64,000 nt of DNA from Runella defluvii. Lineage in GTDB: Bacteria; Bacteroidota; Bacteroidia; Cytophagales; Spirosomataceae. The first letter of the stretch is position 1. Every line of letters begins with the position of its first letter. Shown here in pieces: positions 29,122-37,269 of this stretch. The notes beneath the pieces were generated by a model, which worked only from the letters and a program-made list of their open reading frames with translations, did not search any database and was not told where the DNA came from. The position numbers and the translations under genes were made by a program. The stretch covers positions 1 through 64,000 of the forward strand of contig NZ_JACIBY010000021.1 of the NCBI RefSeq assembly GCF_014195535.1. Direction: 5' to 3'.

Positions 29122-30039
29122 TTACTGATTTTCGAGCATCAATTTGATAAATGTATCCTCAATCGTCGGCGCTATTTTCCGTACTTTAATGCCCGTATGT
29201 CCTTTTTCTTTCAAAAACGCCGAAAGGTATTCGTCCTGAAAATGAGGAGGTAGTGTCACGTGTTGCTCTTCTCCAAACGCAAATGCGCTGACGATTTCGG
29301 TATTTTTGCGCAGGTCATTCATTAAATTGTACCGATTGTCGGCATCCACCGCATATAGGTTTTGGGCGTGCCGTGCAATGATTTGTTCGAGGGTATCGAG
29401 TTCCAAAATTTTACCCTTTTGAATCAGCGCAATGCGGTCGCACCGACTGGCTTCGTCCATGTACGGCGTCGAAACCACAATGGTAATTCCGCGTGCTTTC
29501 AGTCGGTCGAGCATGTCCCAAAACTCCTTTCTCGACACAGGGTCAACGCCCGTGGTGGGTTCGTCCAAGAAGAGCACTTTAGGTTCGTGAATGAGCGCAC
29601 AGCACAAGGCTAACTTTTGCTTCATCCCGCCCGAAAGTTTTCCCGCTAGGCGATGCTTAAAGGGTTCAATTTGAACGTAAATCTCCTCTATCAAGTGGTA
29701 ATTTTTCGCGACAGTGGTATTGAAAACAGTCGCAAAAAAATTGAGATTTTCTTCAATGCTCAGGTCTTGGTACAGCGAAAATTTCCCTGGCATGTACCCC
29801 ACGATTTGGCGTATTTTCCACAAATCCTTGACAACATCCAACCCCGCCACCTCTGCCCGACCTGCATCGGGTACCAATAAGGTCGTCAGGATACGAAAAA
29901 GCGACGTTTTTCCTGCACCATCGGGGCCAATTAGCCCAAATAATTCCCCCGATTTTACCTCAAAACTAACATCGTCGAGTGCGAGTACTTGCCCTTTTTC
30001 GTACGTTTTTTTGATATTTTCTACTCGAACGGTTGACAT
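29122..30039 (-). CDS. ABC transporter ATP-binding protein (first of pair)
   Basis: 305 residues. Walker A GPDGAGKTSL, canonical signature LSGGMKQKLALC, Walker B VLFLDEPTTGVDPVSRKEFW. The usual switch His is Pro here (STPYMDEASRCDRIAL), a change seen in other YbhF-type N-terminal domains; I have not aligned it. A C-terminal extension of about 75 residues follows the nucleotide-binding domain. It lies between the HlyD-like gene (11 bp) and the second ATPase. Confidence 0.9.
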   Translation of the reverse strand: MSTVRVENIKKTYEKGQVLALDDVSFEVKSGELFGLIGPDGAGKTSLFRILTTLLVPDAGRAEVAGLDVVKDLWKIRQIVGYMPGKFSLYQDLSIEENLNFFATVFNTTVAKNYHLIEEIYVQIEPFKHRLAGKLSGGMKQKLALCCALIHEPKVLFLDEPTTGVDPVSRKEFWDMLDRLKARGITIVVSTPYMDEASRCDRIALIQKGKILELDTLEQIIARHAQNLYAVDADNRYNLMNDLRKNTEIVSAFAFGEEQHVTLPPHFQDEYLSAFLKEKGHTGIKVRKIAPTIEDTFIKLMLENQ

Positions 30040-30050
30040 GGAAATTGGAA

Positions 30051-31070
30051 TTAGAGTTTCACTTCGCCGTACATTCCTATTTTGAGGAAACCGTCGTTTT
30101 TTACCTTGATTTTGGTGGCGTACACCAAATTCGCCCGTTCGTCTTTGGTCTGAATGGTTTTAGGGGTAAACTCCGCTTTGTTCGAAATCCAAGTTACCAC
30201 GCCACTCACTTCTTTGTAGCTGTCTTTGCCATTATCGACAAACACTTTTACGGGTTGGTTCAACTTTATTTTACCGAGTTGGTCGCCCGTAATGTAGGCC
30301 CGCAACGTCAGCGAAGTCAAGTCCGCAATTTTGTACAACGCCTTACCCGTGGCAGTCATTTCGTTGGTAGTGGCGTACTTGACCAACACCGTTCCGTCAA
30401 TCGGATTGGTGATGGTACACCGCTGAAGTTGGTCGTCAAACTGCGCGATACGTTCTTCCAACGGCTTTCGCTCGCTCAATACCCCACGGTTTTGAATCGA
30501 CACTTGTTGCTGCTGCGACTTGATTTGTTGCTGAACTACCGCCACTTGCCCTTCGGCGGTTTCAATTTGTTTTTTCAACACCGAAATTTGTCCATCGACA
30601 TCGTCCAATTGTTTGCTTGGTACGGCTTCGGCTTTTACCAAGTTATCCAAACGTTTGTGTTCGCGCTCCAACAGCCTAAGTTGCTCGCGTTGAGCAGCTA
30701 TTTGACGTTGCTGTGTCATCAATTGTTCCTTCAAAATCTGAATTTGCGGCGAAGCATCGTTGGTTTTTTGGCTCAACGCCTCCATGCTCGCTTGCACTTG
30801 TGCTTTTTGCAAATTGAGGTTTTTGCAATCAACACTCCCAACCGCCTGCCCTGCCTTGAGGGTGTTGCCTTCTTCTATTTCCAAACTCAGAATTTTCCCC
30901 ATTGACTCCGACGAAATCACGACTTCATCGGCTTCAAAAACACCGCTCGCATCAAACGCTTGGTCGCTGTTATTACAAGCACTCAAAGTCAAAAGTGACA
31001 GAAAAAGCAAAGCCCCTACGCCACGTTGCTGGGCTTTCTTTAGGGATATTTTTTGTGAAATTGTATTCAT
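30051..31070 (-). CDS. HlyD/YbhG-like membrane fusion lipoprotein
   Basis: 339 residues. N-terminus with a lipobox (LLFLSLLTLSAC), so probably a lipoprotein anchored in the envelope. A biotinyl-lipoyl half (SSESMGKILSLEIEEGNTLK) is followed by a long coiled coil (about 90-215; LMTQQRQIAAQREQLRLLER), then the second lipoyl half and a beta-barrel (IDGTVLVKYATTNEMTATGK). It joins the inner-membrane ABC pair to the TolC-like channel encoded just upstream. Confidence 0.92.
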   Translation of the reverse strand: MNTISQKISLKKAQQRGVGALLFLSLLTLSACNNSDQAFDASGVFEADEVVISSESMGKILSLEIEEGNTLKAGQAVGSVDCKNLNLQKAQVQASMEALSQKTNDASPQIQILKEQLMTQQRQIAAQREQLRLLEREHKRLDNLVKAEAVPSKQLDDVDGQISVLKKQIETAEGQVAVVQQQIKSQQQQVSIQNRGVLSERKPLEERIAQFDDQLQRCTITNPIDGTVLVKYATTNEMTATGKALYKIADLTSLTLRAYITGDQLGKIKLNQPVKVFVDNGKDSYKEVSGVVTWISNKAEFTPKTIQTKDERANLVYATKIKVKNDGFLKIGMYGEVKL

Positions 31071-31116
31071 AATAGCTGATTGTCTTATTCTTGGTTGTTC
31101 ATTGTTAAATTGGCCA

Positions 31117-32382
31117 TTAATTCCCTGCCGATAATCGTAAATTGTTTTGTGCTTGCAGCAATTGAACTTCGTGCAAAATCAAGTTTTGACGTGCACTGTC
31201 TTCGTTGTCTAGCTCTGTCAGGTAATCACTGGCCGTAATAATGCCATTTTCAAGCTGAGATTCCGCCGCTTTACGAATTGTCGAACGAATGTCAATCAAT
31301 TTACGGTCGCTTTCGACCAAGGCTTGCAAACGACTTACTTCTTGGCGCTGAGAAGCCATTCTGACTTGGGTGGCCAACAAAAAATTCTCTTTTTGTTTCT
31401 CAACGCGTTGCTGATTCACCCGCAATTGTTGCACTTCAATCGCTTGGCTATTGGTATATAAATGCGACAAAGGAATTTGAAGTTGCACCCCTCCAATGAA
31501 GTACGTTTTAAATTCGGTCGAAAGGAAATTCAGCCCAGGCCGTCCGTAACCACCCGTCGCAAAGGCCGATAATTTGGGCAGATTTTTCGCTTTAACCAGC
31601 CTCTCACTTACCGACAGCGTTTGTTTTTGGGCATCAAACCACTTCAATTCTGGCCGATTAATATCCGATGAATTAGCAGCAACCGTTGGCAGTTGAAGCG
31701 AGGTATTGGCATCCACGTTTGCCCCCGTTAGCAACGAAAGTGCCTCCAAGGATGCCGTTCGCCGTGTTTGCGTTTCAAGCACCAGCTGTTCTACTTCCAA
31801 AATACGTGCTTCCAGAGCAAGAATGTTGGAACGAATTGCAATTCCATTCTGAACCGAAGCTTTGGTTTTGGCCAGTTTGGCACGGAGTTCTTTGTCCAAA
31901 ATATCAAAGTTTTTCAGTTGACGTTCGGCAAACAATGCCCCGAAAAACAAGCCGCTCACTTGCTCCCGAAGTTGATACAAATCCACCGTTACCTTTTGTT
32001 GGTCAGCCAGTTGATTCGCTACGGCAACAGCCTTTTGTTTCTGGATTGTTCCCCCATCCCAAATCGACTGTGTCACGTCCAACGTCAATTTGTACTGGTC
32101 TTTGGGAGGCGGCGTGATTTCAAAATTGGGCAATTTGATAGGTACGCTCGTCACATCCGACTGCCAAGTAGCTTGACCATTGAGGCGAGACTGAGGCATA
32201 AAATTGCGGTTTAGCAACTTCAATTGCAGTTCGGTCGCCTCCTGAATCAAGCGCGTTTGTCCCGCTTGCGGGCTGTGGTTTTCAGTCTGTCGGTAGCATT
32301 CGTCGAGGGTCAACGTACTTTGCGTATGCCCCACCGAAACCAATCCCAACCACATCCCGATAAATAGCACTTTTTGTTTCAT
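31117..32382 (-). CDS. TolC-like outer membrane efflux protein
   Basis: 421 residues. Signal peptide MKQKVLFIGMWLGLVSVGHT, then two OEP repeats with long helices (LDECYRQTENHSPQAGQTRL; KAAESQLENGIITASDYLTE) and strand segments such as QLQIPLSHLYTNSQAIEVQQ. It forms the outer-membrane exit duct for the HlyD-ABC pump. It is the first gene of the pump unit after tetR and carries its own copy of the presumed TetR operator 10 bp upstream of the ATG. Confidence 0.93.
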   Translation of the reverse strand: MKQKVLFIGMWLGLVSVGHTQSTLTLDECYRQTENHSPQAGQTRLIQEATELQLKLLNRNFMPQSRLNGQATWQSDVTSVPIKLPNFEITPPPKDQYKLTLDVTQSIWDGGTIQKQKAVAVANQLADQQKVTVDLYQLREQVSGLFFGALFAERQLKNFDILDKELRAKLAKTKASVQNGIAIRSNILALEARILEVEQLVLETQTRRTASLEALSLLTGANVDANTSLQLPTVAANSSDINRPELKWFDAQKQTLSVSERLVKAKNLPKLSAFATGGYGRPGLNFLSTEFKTYFIGGVQLQIPLSHLYTNSQAIEVQQLRVNQQRVEKQKENFLLATQVRMASQRQEVSRLQALVESDRKLIDIRSTIRKAAESQLENGIITASDYLTELDNEDSARQNLILHEVQLLQAQNNLRLSAGN

Positions 32383-32391
32383 AACCTTACA

Positions 32392-32411
32392 GTTTAACTA
32401 TTTGGTTAAAT
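32392..32411. promoter_or_regulatory. Presumed TetR operator in front of the tolC-like gene
   Basis: GTTTAACTATTTGGTTAAAT, an inverted repeat of 8+4+8 with one mismatch pair. It is nearly the same as the perfect palindrome upstream of tetR (33358-33377). Its place 10 bp before the ATG suits repression. Confidence 0.75.
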
Positions 32412-32444
32412 TATGGATAAAAAAATAGGAGTTTAAATTTTTTT

Positions 32445-32477
32445 AGACCTTCCAAGTTTTGGAAACTTGGAAGGTCT
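32445..32477. repeat. 33-bp hairpin with 15-bp perfect arms
   Basis: AGACCTTCCAAGTTT (32445-32459) and its complement (32463-32477) around a TGG loop. The same design occurs at 58109-58141 (second REP-like family), and a half copy lies near 32665. It may also end transcription of tetR. Confidence 0.85.
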
Positions 32478-32483
32478 TCGTCT

Positions 32484-32738
32484 TCGATAGTCGGGTTGTG
32501 AGCAACCCTCTCCACGTTTTGGTCTTTGTCTTCGATAGTTGGGTTGTGAGCAACCCTCTGCACGTTTTGGTCTTTGTTTTCGATAGTCGGGTTGTGAACA
32601 ACCCTCTGCACGTTTTGGTCTTTGTCTTCGATAGTTGGGTTGTGAGCAACCCTCTGCACGTTTTGAAAACTTGGAAGGTCTTTGTCATCGATAGTCGGGT
32701 TGTGAGCAACCCTCTGCACATTTTAGCAACCCTCTGCA
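32484..32738. repeat. REP-like cluster D: 48-bp tandem repeats with GGGTTG hairpins
   Basis: Hairpins GGGTTGTGAGCAACCC at 32493-32508, 32541-32556, 32589-32604 (TGAA loop), 32637-32652 and 32697-32712, followed by a half copy (32721-32735). The first four are exactly 48 bp apart and share CTCTGCACGTTTTGGTCTTT between hairpins. The fifth is offset by 12 bp through insertion of an AACTTGGAAGG piece from the other hairpin family. It separates tetR from the pump genes. Confidence 0.92.
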
Positions 32739-32741
32739 TAT

Positions 32742-33350
32742 TTACGGAGTTAAAATTAGCTTTACGTACAACTTCAACTCTTCAATCCGCTGTTTCATAA
32801 GTACATCAAATGCCTCTTTATCTGCCCCAAACGCATTCAATAAAATTGGACGTGCCAAAAATGGAAAAGCACACATTCCCATGATCGACATCACAAATTG
32901 CATAGGGTTAATGCTACGAACATTGCCTTTTTGGAGTTCAACAAAGTAGTTTAATGCTATTTTCTGCATCAACCCGACTGGTAGTTTTTTGATAAAATCT
33001 GACTTTTCTGGGTTATTGACCGTATTCAAAACAAACAAAGGCAAGTAGGGATTCTCCCTCAAAAGGTTGATATATCCTTCAATGATGAGCCCAATTTTGT
33101 CTGCAAAGTCAATGTCTAAATCAAAAACACCATCTGCTTTCGGAAAAAATATGCCAATTTTTTTGTCAAAAACGTGTTCAAATAACTTATCCTTTGATCG
33201 AAAATAGTAATGCAACAATGCCTTGTTAATTCCTGCTTCGTTGGCTATATCCTGCATCCTTGAGCCGTCGTAACCATCTCGCAAAAAAATGGTCTCCGCC
33301 GCTTTCAAAATTTTTTCTTCTGTTGTTAAATCCAGTTCTGACATAGTCAT
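32742..33350 (-). CDS. TetR-family repressor of the efflux cluster
   Basis: 202 residues. N-terminal TetR helix-turn-helix (TEEKILKAAETIFLRDGYDG, MQDIANEAGINKALLHYYFR, SKDKLFEHVF); the rest is an all-helical ligand domain. The first of two close ATGs is used (MTMSELDL); the second is equally possible. It lies just upstream of the pump in the same direction, like E. coli CecR with ybhGFSR. A perfect palindrome lies 7 bp before its ATG and a near copy before the tolC-like gene, so it probably represses itself and the pump. Confidence 0.92.
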   Translation of the reverse strand: MTMSELDLTTEEKILKAAETIFLRDGYDGSRMQDIANEAGINKALLHYYFRSKDKLFEHVFDKKIGIFFPKADGVFDLDIDFADKIGLIIEGYINLLRENPYLPLFVLNTVNNPEKSDFIKKLPVGLMQKIALNYFVELQKGNVRSINPMQFVMSIMGMCAFPFLARPILLNAFGADKEAFDVLMKQRIEELKLYVKLILTP

Positions 33351-33352
33351 CT

Positions 33353-33377
33353 ATTTGGTTTAACCAAATGGTTAAAC
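33353..33377. promoter_or_regulatory. Presumed TetR autoregulatory operator
   Basis: GTTTAACCAAATGGTTAAAC at 33358-33377 is a perfect inverted repeat (8-bp arms, 4-bp centre). It overlaps a second palindrome, ATTTGGTTTAACCAAAT (33353-33369). It lies immediately upstream of the tetR ATG. Confidence 0.82.
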
Positions 33378-33422
33378 TTTTTACAAAAGTGTAAGTTCCC
33401 GTTTAATTCTCCAACTTTTTTT

Positions 33423-33845
33423 TCATTTTTTTTCCAAGGCACTCCGTTTTACTTGCATTTGGTGCGTAAGCATCTGGCCCAAAATAATTAATAACAGCCC
33501 AATACTTCCCATTAAATAGTGCAAGAAAAAAATCTGTTGAACCATCAGTACTTGAACCAAAATCCAACCCAATAAAATAGCTCCTTGAACCATAATCAGC
33601 TGACAATAAAGCCTATACTTGTAAAATACTGCAATTACAACAGCCACACTAAAGAGCCCATTAGCAATAAAAAGAACGATTCCTGGCACCAAAAAATCAG
33701 AGAATGGTGCGTGTTCAAGATAGCTTAACGGCAATTGCATCTTCCCCCCCGAAGGGTCAACAATCATCATAAAACCACCCACAAGCGCATTGACACCATT
33801 AAACATTAAAAGTACAATGGCCGCAATTCGAAGTAACTTTTCCAT
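33423..33845 (-). CDS. Small membrane protein with four predicted helices
   Basis: 140 residues from ATG 33845 (MEKLLRIAAIVLLMFNGVNA). A start nine codons earlier (33872, MSWFEKYKD) is also possible, but TTGGTTTG just upstream of the shorter one resembles a -7 box. Four hydrophobic stretches: AAIVLLMFNGVNALVGGFMM, VPGIVLFIANGLFSVAVVIA, LIMVQGAILLGWILVQVLMV and LHYLMGSIGLLLIILG. I do not recognise the family and give no function. It lies alone between the tetR operator and the terminator of the ArnT-like gene. Confidence 0.65.
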   Translation of the reverse strand: MEKLLRIAAIVLLMFNGVNALVGGFMMIVDPSGGKMQLPLSYLEHAPFSDFLVPGIVLFIANGLFSVAVVIAVFYKYRLYCQLIMVQGAILLGWILVQVLMVQQIFFLHYLMGSIGLLLIILGQMLTHQMQVKRSALEKK

Positions 33846-33886
33846 GTCTTTGTATTTTTCAAACCAAGACAATTACCCAACAAAAA

Positions 33887-33919
33887 AGCACGGTTTGTAT
33901 GACCGTGCCTTGCTTTTTG
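33887..33919 (-). terminator. Terminator of the ArnT-like gene
   Basis: GCACGGT...ACCGTGC with a 7-nt loop, flanked by A-run and T-run (AAAAAGC ... TGCTTTTT), about 15 bp after the stop of the minus-strand glycosyltransferase gene. Confidence 0.8.
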
Positions 33920-33934
33920 ACTGACAATTATCAA

Positions 33935-35659
33935 TTATTGCTCCATCTTTCTAAGTGATTCCGCGATTTTTTGGTAATCGGGTTTTCTTCTGAAAAACAC
34001 AAAACCGTTTTCTTCCTTCAAGAACTCTACGTTTGGGTTTGAACGATAGGCGTCAGCACGATCGATACGCGCAATCAGGAACGTTGGTTTGTCCACTGGG
34101 CCATTCAACAGCCACTCTTCATCACTCGCTTCGGGGCGCACTCCCATCGGCTTTTTGAAGTAAAAAAATTGCGCATAACTTCGGTTTCCAATCGGCCAAA
34201 CGTAAACATCTTGGCCTTTTTTGGCTTCATAAAAGTCAATGACCGTGCGTTGGGTATAGCCTTCAATCTTGGGAACGACATTCGCCGTATAAAAAAACAT
34301 CAATAGCGATGTGCTAAAAAACAAAATACGAATGGCCATTTGCTTTTGTTTTTTCCAACGTACCAAAGCCACACAAATCGCTCCAAAATAAAGCACACCC
34401 CAAAGCCACTCATTCCCAGCCCATTCGACGGGTGCTTGCAAATTGGCAACTGCAAATTTGTCATCAATGTAAGGGATAAAAGCGGTTGGGTTCATGCCAA
34501 TCAACGGCACCAAGGTCAGCACCAATGACAAGATAAACCCAATAAATAATACCATAACCGTCATCCATCTTGGCCACACAATTTCACCTTTGAGCCACTG
34601 ATGCAGCCACAACGCCGCAAGGTACGAAAGCGGAAAATAGGCCATCGAACTGTAATGAACAATTTTGGTTTTGACAATAGAAAACACAATCATCACCACC
34701 CAAAACAAGCACAACATCGGCAACGAAAATGGGGGCAGGGGCAGCGTCATTTTGTCAGCCACCTGCGGCTTCCACCTCGCAATCAGCGGTTTAAAAGCTA
34801 CTGCTACGTATTTTAGACCAATCACCGAAATGGGGAAACAACCAATCAGGACAACCACAAAGTGATAATAAAACGGCTGCCCGTGGTCGGCTTCCGAAGT
34901 AGCACCGAGGCGATAGAGGTACTGCAAAAATGCAACAAAAGTCGCCCAGCCGCTTTCCATGATGATGGCCAACATCCACCCAATGGTAAAAACACCCGCC
35001 GTGATGGCATAAATCAGCAGGTTTTTAATGGAATAATCACCAATTGCTGCTTGGTTATTTTTCTTTTGAACTTGTTGAATTACCCACAACGCCGCCAAAA
35101 CGAGTGTGGGTACACCTACCCCCACAGGCCCTTTGGTCCAAACGGCGAGTCCCGCAAAAATGCCCGCCAACAAGAAACTTTTTGCGATGTTTTTAGCGTC
35201 TGGAAACGAAAAATTAACCACGCTCAAAAACATAAAGTAATTGAACCAAGGGTCGATAATCCCCGATTTAAAATACAAATGCGGCGTAACCGAACCCAAA
35301 TAAACCAACGCCCACAAAAACCCAAAGCGGGCATCGACCAAGCGTTTTCCTAAAAAATAGAAGGTCAATAAAGTAAAAACGCCCACAACAACATTGGGAA
35401 AACGGGCGGCAAACTCGTTGATGCCAAACACCTTCATCGACAAAGCCTGCAACCAAAAAAACAGCGGTGGCTTTTCCCAAAATGGCTGAAAATCAACTTG
35501 AACCCGTAGGTAATTCCCCGAAACGAGCATCTCGCGGGCAGATTCGGCAAAGTTGATTTCGTCCCAATCAAACAAATGAGTTTGACCCAAATAGGGCACA
35601 AAAAAAGCAACCGCAAGGAATGCGATGACCCACGGATTTTCGAGTTTTATATTTTTCAT
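33935..35659 (-). CDS. ArnT/PMT-like membrane glycosyltransferase (GT-C fold)
   Basis: 574 residues, about 11-12 membrane helices in the first 460. The first periplasmic loop has the acidic motif HLFDWDEINFAESAREM typical of GT83/ArnT-type enzymes, followed by FQPFWEKPPLFFWLQALSMK. The C-terminal about 110 residues (DFYEAKKGQDVYVWPIGNRS...) form an extracytoplasmic domain. Such enzymes move a sugar from a polyprenyl phosphate to lipid A or another envelope acceptor; donor and acceptor are not known. The PAP2 phosphatase gene 32 bp upstream in the same direction could recycle polyprenyl or lipid phosphates. Confidence 0.88.
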   Translation of the reverse strand: MKNIKLENPWVIAFLAVAFFVPYLGQTHLFDWDEINFAESAREMLVSGNYLRVQVDFQPFWEKPPLFFWLQALSMKVFGINEFAARFPNVVVGVFTLLTFYFLGKRLVDARFGFLWALVYLGSVTPHLYFKSGIIDPWFNYFMFLSVVNFSFPDAKNIAKSFLLAGIFAGLAVWTKGPVGVGVPTLVLAALWVIQQVQKKNNQAAIGDYSIKNLLIYAITAGVFTIGWMLAIIMESGWATFVAFLQYLYRLGATSEADHGQPFYYHFVVVLIGCFPISVIGLKYVAVAFKPLIARWKPQVADKMTLPLPPFSLPMLCLFWVVMIVFSIVKTKIVHYSSMAYFPLSYLAALWLHQWLKGEIVWPRWMTVMVLFIGFILSLVLTLVPLIGMNPTAFIPYIDDKFAVANLQAPVEWAGNEWLWGVLYFGAICVALVRWKKQKQMAIRILFFSTSLLMFFYTANVVPKIEGYTQRTVIDFYEAKKGQDVYVWPIGNRSYAQFFYFKKPMGVRPEASDEEWLLNGPVDKPTFLIARIDRADAYRSNPNVEFLKEENGFVFFRRKPDYQKIAESLRKMEQ

Positions 35660-35691
35660 TCGTAGTCTCTTTTAAAATCGAAGTTTAAACG

Positions 35692-36306
35692 CTAAGCTAT
35701 TTCGTTGAATTTCAAGGCCAGTCCCCAAGCGGTGAGTGTCCCCAATAGTGAACCTACGTAAACATCTACCATAAAATGTTGGAGTAAATACATTCTTGAG
35801 AAGCCTATGACACAGGCCATTACCAAACAACCGACCTTCAACCAAGGTTTGGATGTCCACAAAGCTAACAGCGCAAACAAGGCAAAGGCTGAAGTAGTAT
35901 GCCCCGACGGAAAACTATTCCAATGGCTCAGTTCTACGCCTGGCACCGTGTGTAACGACTGCATCATCCCCGCAAAATACTCTACTGGGCGAGGTTCTTT
36001 TGGAAAACCAAAATTTTTGATAAGCTGTGCCAATATCCCAGAAATAGCGTAGGCACCAATCACCAACAATCCTTTCTTGCGGGCGCGAAACAATAACCCT
36101 ACTCCTACCCCAACGCAAAAAATGCCATCACCAAGGTGCGTAATGTATTTAAAGAATGTATCGGCAAAGGTACTGTTGTAGCGATTGATTTCCAGCGAAA
36201 TAATTCCTTGTCGGTAAAGAATCTGATAAATACCCAATCCTATCAATACTATGCCGTAAGTCAGAGCAAAAGGCCAGTTTGTGCGAAGCAGTCGAATAAA
36301 GTTCAT
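35692..36306 (-). CDS. PAP2-family membrane phosphatase
   Basis: 204 residues, about six membrane helices. The three phosphatase motifs are visible: KEPRP (about 117), the PSGHTTSAF segment (about 152), and SRMYLLQHFMVDVYVGSLLG (about 170-190) with the catalytic His and Asp. Members act on lipid phosphates such as undecaprenyl pyrophosphate or phosphatidic acid derivatives. Probably co-transcribed with the ArnT-like gene that follows. A perfect -7 box ends only 4 bp before the ATG, so the mRNA may be leaderless. Confidence 0.9.
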   Translation of the reverse strand: MNFIRLLRTNWPFALTYGIVLIGLGIYQILYRQGIISLEINRYNSTFADTFFKYITHLGDGIFCVGVGVGLLFRARKKGLLVIGAYAISGILAQLIKNFGFPKEPRPVEYFAGMMQSLHTVPGVELSHWNSFPSGHTTSAFALFALLALWTSKPWLKVGCLVMACVIGFSRMYLLQHFMVDVYVGSLLGTLTAWGLALKFNEIA

Positions 36307-36310
36307 GGCG

Positions 36311-36318
36311 CAAAGATA
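36311..36318 (-). promoter_or_regulatory. -7 box of the PAP2 gene, next to its start codon
   Basis: Minus strand TATCTTTG, a perfect TAnnTTTG, separated from the ATG (36306) by CGCC only. On the + strand, CATCTTTG at 36341-36348 is a near-perfect box for the divergent gene at 36382. Confidence 0.6.
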
Positions 36319-36381
36319 GAGGTACAGAAAATATTTTCCCCATCTTTGCGTTGTCTAAGGGTTCAGAAACTTGCCGTTTTT

Positions 36382-37209
36382 ATGAAAAAAATATTCTTTA
36401 CAAGCCTGCTGTGTTCTGTTTTGGTTCACCTTCAGGCTTCGGCGCAGAAAATGCTCCAAGAGGTGATTATTGACTACGTCAACTTGGTTCCTCCCAACGT
36501 TGTCAATAAAGTATTGGCCAAAAATACCCCCGTAAAAGTATCCCTTTTGAAAGGTACTACCACTTCTTTTTATCGTATCAGCGTTTTTCAACCCGAAAAA
36601 GTCAATACGTCCTCTCGTTTGTACGAAACCCTTCGATTGGTTAATCCTGATACCTTGACCAAATCGGACTATTCATTTGACAAACATTCGTTGGCTTCTA
36701 ATGCTAATTTTAAAGTAGCGGTTGGCGTTTTTACCGATGCCAAGTCGGCTCAACAATTTATCGATGGCAAAGAAACCTCTCCTTGTTTTAAGATTGACAG
36801 TACCCAGAGCAGCGTTGGAAAGTTGGAAGGATGCCGTGGCGACGAAGTTTACATCGCCGTCAAACCCCTTGGCAAGCGCAAACTTGGTTCTATCAAAGTA
36901 GAAGTTGTTTCATTGGCCGATGTCATCGAAGACCCTGTCAATGACCGTTTTCCGTTTTCCCTCCAAAATGAGCTCAACGGCGAAGTAGCCTACGAAGTGA
37001 GCGGTGACCGCCTCAACTGGCAAGCGTTCTTTTTGCCTTCCAAAAAACGAGCGGAGTTTAAACTAGCTGATACACAAGTGTATATGCGCGTCAGTACCCT
37101 AGATAAAGTCACGGAAGAATACAAAATTGATTCAGGGAAGAAATACCGACTTTTTTGGAACAAAGATAAAAATCGGGTGGATGTGAGTGAGATACCCGTT
37201 TCCAAATAG
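36382..37209 (+). CDS. Secreted protein of unknown function
   Basis: 275 residues from ATG 36382 (MKKIFFTSLLCSVLVHLQAS, signal peptide ending ASAQ). The frame is open further upstream across the PAP2 promoter, which is not coding. The mature part begins MLQEVIIDYVNLVPPNVVNK and includes two Cys (CFKIDS, LEGCRGDEVYIAVKPLGKRK) and a C-terminal half rich in beta-strand-like pattern. No family, membrane anchor, lipobox or T9SS tail is recognised. It is probably periplasmic or outer-surface. It is transcribed alone and is convergent with the UDP-xylose genes. Confidence 0.75.
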   Translation: MKKIFFTSLLCSVLVHLQASAQKMLQEVIIDYVNLVPPNVVNKVLAKNTPVKVSLLKGTTTSFYRISVFQPEKVNTSSRLYETLRLVNPDTLTKSDYSFDKHSLASNANFKVAVGVFTDAKSAQQFIDGKETSPCFKIDSTQSSVGKLEGCRGDEVYIAVKPLGKRKLGSIKVEVVSLADVIEDPVNDRFPFSLQNELNGEVAYEVSGDRLNWQAFFLPSKKRAEFKLADTQVYMRVSTLDKVTEEYKIDSGKKYRLFWNKDKNRVDVSEIPVSK

Positions 37210-37213
37210 CTAT

Positions 37214-37250
37214 AAAAAAACCTCCCGAAAGTTTTAGAGCTTTCGGGAGG
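37214..37250 (-). terminator. Terminator of the UDP-glucuronate decarboxylase gene
   Basis: CCTCCCGAAAG (37221-37231) and CTTTCGGGAGG (37240-37250). On the minus strand the hairpin is followed by TTTTTTT (37220-37214). The CCTCCCGAAAG arm is shared with the recA terminator. Confidence 0.85.
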
Positions 37251-37269
37251 CTGGATAGAAATTCGGCTA

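Noticed and set aside
30033-30905. 290-codon plus-strand frame opposite the HlyD-like gene
   Set aside because: Antisense shadow of a gene with lipobox, coiled coil and lipoyl motifs in a clear operon.
32493-32712. Regular 48-bp repeats considered as a CRISPR array
   Set aside because: The intervals between the 16-bp hairpins are the same in each unit, so there are no unique spacers, and no cas genes lie nearby.
32411-32739. Two minus-strand frames of about 100 codons with repeated RVAHNPTI or GLLTT peptides
   Set aside because: They arise only from translating the REP array; all frames are open because the 48-bp unit has few stops.
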